The translations under genes were made by a program, and so were the position numbers. The notes below the pieces were generated by a model. It did no database searches. It saw nothing but the letters and a program-made list of their open reading frames with translations, and had not been told where the DNA came from. DNA of 35,637 bases from assembly GCA_947624215.1 (NCBI GenBank), contig CANQJJ010000017.1, positions 1 to 35,637 of the forward strand, read 5' to 3'. The DNA comes from an uncultured Clostridia bacterium (GTDB taxonomy: Bacteria > Bacillota > Clostridia > Christensenellales > Borkfalkiaceae). How positions within the stretch are numbered: position 1 is the stretch's first letter; each line of letters starts with the position of its first letter. Positions 33,084 through 35,637 of the stretch are shown here, piece by piece.

Positions 33084-35423
33084 ATGAAAAAACTTTTGAC
33101 CGCATGCCTTGCGGGCGCCGTGGCTTGCACGATCGCCTTCGGGGCAGCCGCCTGCGGACCGCAGGCCGATGTCGACGGAAAGACCTTCGGCGATGCCGCA
33201 TTCACCGTCAAGGCAAGTCCCGTCAGCGAGGCAAAGGACATCTCCGATCTTCTCTTCGGCCTTTTCCTCGAAGATATCAACTTCGCTTCCTACGCGCTCG
33301 ACGACAACATGGTCGCCAACGGCAACTTCGAAGCACTCAGCGATACTTCCGTGAAGGCGTTCGGCAACAATTGGTCCGCCGCGGCGGGTGCGACTTTCAC
33401 CGTTGAGGCGACGGACGGCATCTTTGCCCATCACGAAGTCTACCACAGCGACGCCAACAAGACCGACGTCAACCCGCACTATGCCAAGGTGAACGTCACG
33501 GCTGCGGGCGGCGGCATCTCCAACCTCGGCTATAAGCAGGTCCCCATGGCCTTCACGCGCGGCGGGAGCTATAAGTTCTCCGCGTTCGTGCGCGCAGACC
33601 AGGCTGGCAAGATGACGGTCAAGGCCGTCTCGGGCGGCACGGTGTGCATCGAGGAGACGATCTCCATCCCGCAGGGGACGGAATGGGTCAAATACGAGCG
33701 CACCTTCTCCTCCAAGAATACGGCCGATTCGGACACCTCGCTCGACCTCACTTTCGACACGGCAGGCACCTACTATGTGGACGCCGTCCAGCTCGAAACG
33801 ACGGACTCCACCCTCGGCTTCAAGAATTATATCTATGACGCCATCAAAGATCTCTCGCCCAAGTTCATGCGCTTCCCGGGCGGGTGCATCATCGAGGGGG
33901 ACAACTCCAACAAGGATGAAAACGGCGAGTGCGTCGAAGTCTACGATTGGAAGAACTCCATCGGCGCCGTGCAGAACGGGCCCAACGCGGGTGACGATAC
34001 CGTGCCCGCCTTCACCTACAAGCTGGATACCGACGGCACCGTGCAGGAGACCACGACGTACGGCGAGTGGGCGACCCGCACCAATAATTATGACCTCTGG
34101 GGCTATAACATGGACTACGGCCTCGGCTTCTATGAATACTTCCTGCTCTGCGAGAGCATCGGCGCCAGCCCCGTGCCCATCGTCAACTGCGGTCTCTCCG
34201 ACCAAGGCGGTGCGGCGGCGGCAAGTGCCCGCGGGACGCTCATGTACGGCCGCCACGGCAAGAATGTGCCCGACTACATCCAGGACGCCCTCAACCTCAT
34301 TGAGTTCGCCAACGGGGACACGTCCACCACGTGGGGGAAGATCCGCGCCGACCTCGGCCATCCCGCGCCCTTCAATTTGAAGTACATCGGCATCGGGAAC
34401 GAGCAGTTCGGGACCACCTATTTTAACTACTACCAGCAGTTCCTCGAGGCCTTCCGCCCGCTTCAAAAGTCCAATGCGGCCGTCTATGGCGGCGTACAGC
34501 CCATCGTCGGCAACGGCATGGTGTTCTCCGATTGCGAATTCGGGCCCGCGCCTTCCAACAACGTCGCAAACAGTGCGGCCAAGACTTATAAAAACAGCGG
34601 GAAGATCTCCAAGATCTCGGACTACGGCGTCGTCGATCACCATTACTACATGACGTATCTCGACTTCTTCCACTTCGCGACCGATCTCAACTGCATCTAT
34701 GACCAATATTCGCGCGATGAGACCACGGGCTACAAGGTCTTCGTCGGCGAGTACTCTGCGAACTTTGCCACGGGCTTCTACGGCTTCAAGGGGAACTTGG
34801 AGACCTCCTATACCTATGGCGGCAACTCATGGGCTACCGCGCTCTCCGAGGCGGCGTATATGACGGCGCTCGAGCGCAACGGTGATGTCGTCGATCTTGC
34901 GGCCTATGCGCCCATGTTCGGCGTCTCCAACGGCGTTACGAGAGACATGGATGTCAACCAATGGGACGTGGACATGATGTACTTCACGAATACCAAGCTC
35001 CTGTGCTCGCCCAATTACTACGTCCAGCAGCTCTTCATGAAGAACGCGGGCACGAAGTATATCGCCTCGAAAATGGAGAATATCTCGGATGACTATGCCT
35101 ACGACGTGATGTTGGAGGGCATGCCCGTCGATGTGTTCTACCAGTCGGTGACCTATGATGAAAACACGGGCGACATCATCGTCAAGGTCGTCAACGCGGG
35201 CGATGAGGCCATCAAGGTCAACTTCGACCTCGCGGGCGCGAGCGTGAAGGGGGTTGCGGACGTCACCGTTCTCGAAAGCGAATTCGGGTTTGCGGGCGCC
35301 AACCAATTGGGTGAAGACGGCTATGACATCAAGCCGCGCAGCTATACGCTTGGCGTCTCGTCGACGTTCGGCTACGAGCTCCCCGCCACGAGCCTGACCG
35401 CCATCCGCATCCATACGAAGTAA
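33084..35423 (+). CDS. Extracellular GH51-type alpha-L-arabinofuranosidase lipoprotein
   Basis: 779 residues. A lipoprotein signal (MKKLLTACLAG..., lipobox GAAAC, Cys24) should anchor it outside the membrane. DLLFGLFLEDINFA is the GH51 opening. It is followed by an inserted beta-sandwich (about 80-240, carbohydrate-binding CBM4/9-like, with YKFSAFVRAD). The barrel then resumes with KFMRFPGGC, the acid/base Glu440 in IGIGNEQFG, and the nucleophile Glu556 in VFVGEYSAN. A C-terminal beta domain ends at TSLTAIRIHT. It would remove arabinose side chains from plant arabinoxylan or arabinan. Typical GH51 enzymes are intracellular, so the lipoprotein form marks polymer attack at the surface. Monocistronic with its own promoter and terminator. 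Confidence 0.92.
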   Translation: MKKLLTACLAGAVACTIAFGAAACGPQADVDGKTFGDAAFTVKASPVSEAKDISDLLFGLFLEDINFASYALDDNMVANGNFEALSDTSVKAFGNNWSAAAGATFTVEATDGIFAHHEVYHSDANKTDVNPHYAKVNVTAAGGGISNLGYKQVPMAFTRGGSYKFSAFVRADQAGKMTVKAVSGGTVCIEETISIPQGTEWVKYERTFSSKNTADSDTSLDLTFDTAGTYYVDAVQLETTDSTLGFKNYIYDAIKDLSPKFMRFPGGCIIEGDNSNKDENGECVEVYDWKNSIGAVQNGPNAGDDTVPAFTYKLDTDGTVQETTTYGEWATRTNNYDLWGYNMDYGLGFYEYFLLCESIGASPVPIVNCGLSDQGGAAAASARGTLMYGRHGKNVPDYIQDALNLIEFANGDTSTTWGKIRADLGHPAPFNLKYIGIGNEQFGTTYFNYYQQFLEAFRPLQKSNAAVYGGVQPIVGNGMVFSDCEFGPAPSNNVANSAAKTYKNSGKISKISDYGVVDHHYYMTYLDFFHFATDLNCIYDQYSRDETTGYKVFVGEYSANFATGFYGFKGNLETSYTYGGNSWATALSEAAYMTALERNGDVVDLAAYAPMFGVSNGVTRDMDVNQWDVDMMYFTNTKLLCSPNYYVQQLFMKNAGTKYIASKMENISDDYAYDVMLEGMPVDVFYQSVTYDENTGDIIVKVVNAGDEAIKVNFDLAGASVKGVADVTVLESEFGFAGANQLGEDGYDIKPRSYTLGVSSTFGYELPATSLTAIRIHTK

Positions 35424-35438
35424 AAATCTTTGCTTCTC

Positions 35439-35465
35439 AAAAAACACGGCTCTGCCGTGTTTTTT
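35439..35465 (+). terminator. Terminator of the GH51 gene
   Basis: Stem AAAAACACGGC / GCCGTGTTTTT with loop TCT and a run of T. Confidence 0.88.
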
Positions 35466-35608
35466 GTTTTGCATCTCACAGTGGGGGAGTTCCGCCGTCC
35501 GACAATCATAAGCGTGAGGACCGCCACCGGCACGCTACAAAAGATTTTTCTCGCCCCGATCTTTATCTTGTTTTTATTTGGTTTTCCTTGAAATTTCTTT
35601 ATTATCTC

Positions 35609-35637
35609 TTGACTTCCTGCATGATGTACGTTATAAT
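35609..35637 (+). promoter_or_regulatory. Promoter of the next gene to the right
   Basis: -35 TTGACT (35609-35614), 17-nt spacer, -10 TATAAT (35632-35637) ending on the last base of the window. The region 35466-35608 contains nothing else I recognise. Confidence 0.8.

Overview
The window looks like a chromosomal segment from a GC-rich, spore-forming member of the Clostridia (Firmicutes). The evidence is a yunB sporulation gene, clostridial-style prs-pth-mfd order, luxS, a two-subunit class I fumarase, several lipoproteins with type II signal peptides, and strong vegetative promoters whose -35/-10 spacer is 17 nt in every case I could pair. A Christensenellales-like gut lineage is my guess from the style of the lipoproteins and glycosidases; nothing in the window proves it.

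Layout. 1-8992: the start of an ABC ATPase on the minus strand, then prs, a repeat-rich spacer, pth-mfd overlapping by 4 nt, a parvulin-like lipoprotein and uppP. 9008-11754: a bidirectional terminator, then an M18 aminopeptidase divergent from a GH13 glycosidase. 11755-16133: the most unusual part. After degenerate intergenic repeats come two copies of one promoter plus structured RNA. The first precedes a LURP-one-like gene. The second precedes a lipoprotein with collagen-like and BspA-type repeats, which carries a nearly exact 379-bp internal duplication. 16288-20379: yunB, murG, a very cysteine-rich small protein, and a minus-strand AbrB/ABC ATPase/ABC permease operon. 20722-26552: yitT-luxS, the fumarase pair, a CPBP protease-rlmH pair, an M14 carboxypeptidase and tadA. 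26691-35423: an SDR, an ABC-F protein, a 41-residue ORF, a PflX-like radical SAM protein, metK, an AT-rich hydrolase remnant with a 47-residue ORF, bioY and a secreted GH51 arabinofuranosidase. The window ends exactly on the -10 box of a promoter for the next gene.

Most genes are housekeeping: nucleotide supply (prs), translation (pth, rlmH, tadA, ABC-F), repair (mfd), the cell wall (uppP, murG), methyl metabolism (metK, luxS) and biotin uptake (bioY). The accessory part is carbohydrate use (GH13, GH51) and surface lipoproteins.

The main points for a second look are: (1) the paired RNA element at 12166-12333 and 12965-13148, with compensatory stems, an identical loop and a possible pseudoknot; (2) four genes whose -10 box lies exactly 6 nt before the ATG, implying leaderless mRNAs; (3) an over-represented motif around GGACATGG. 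All are read by eye; no database search was possible.
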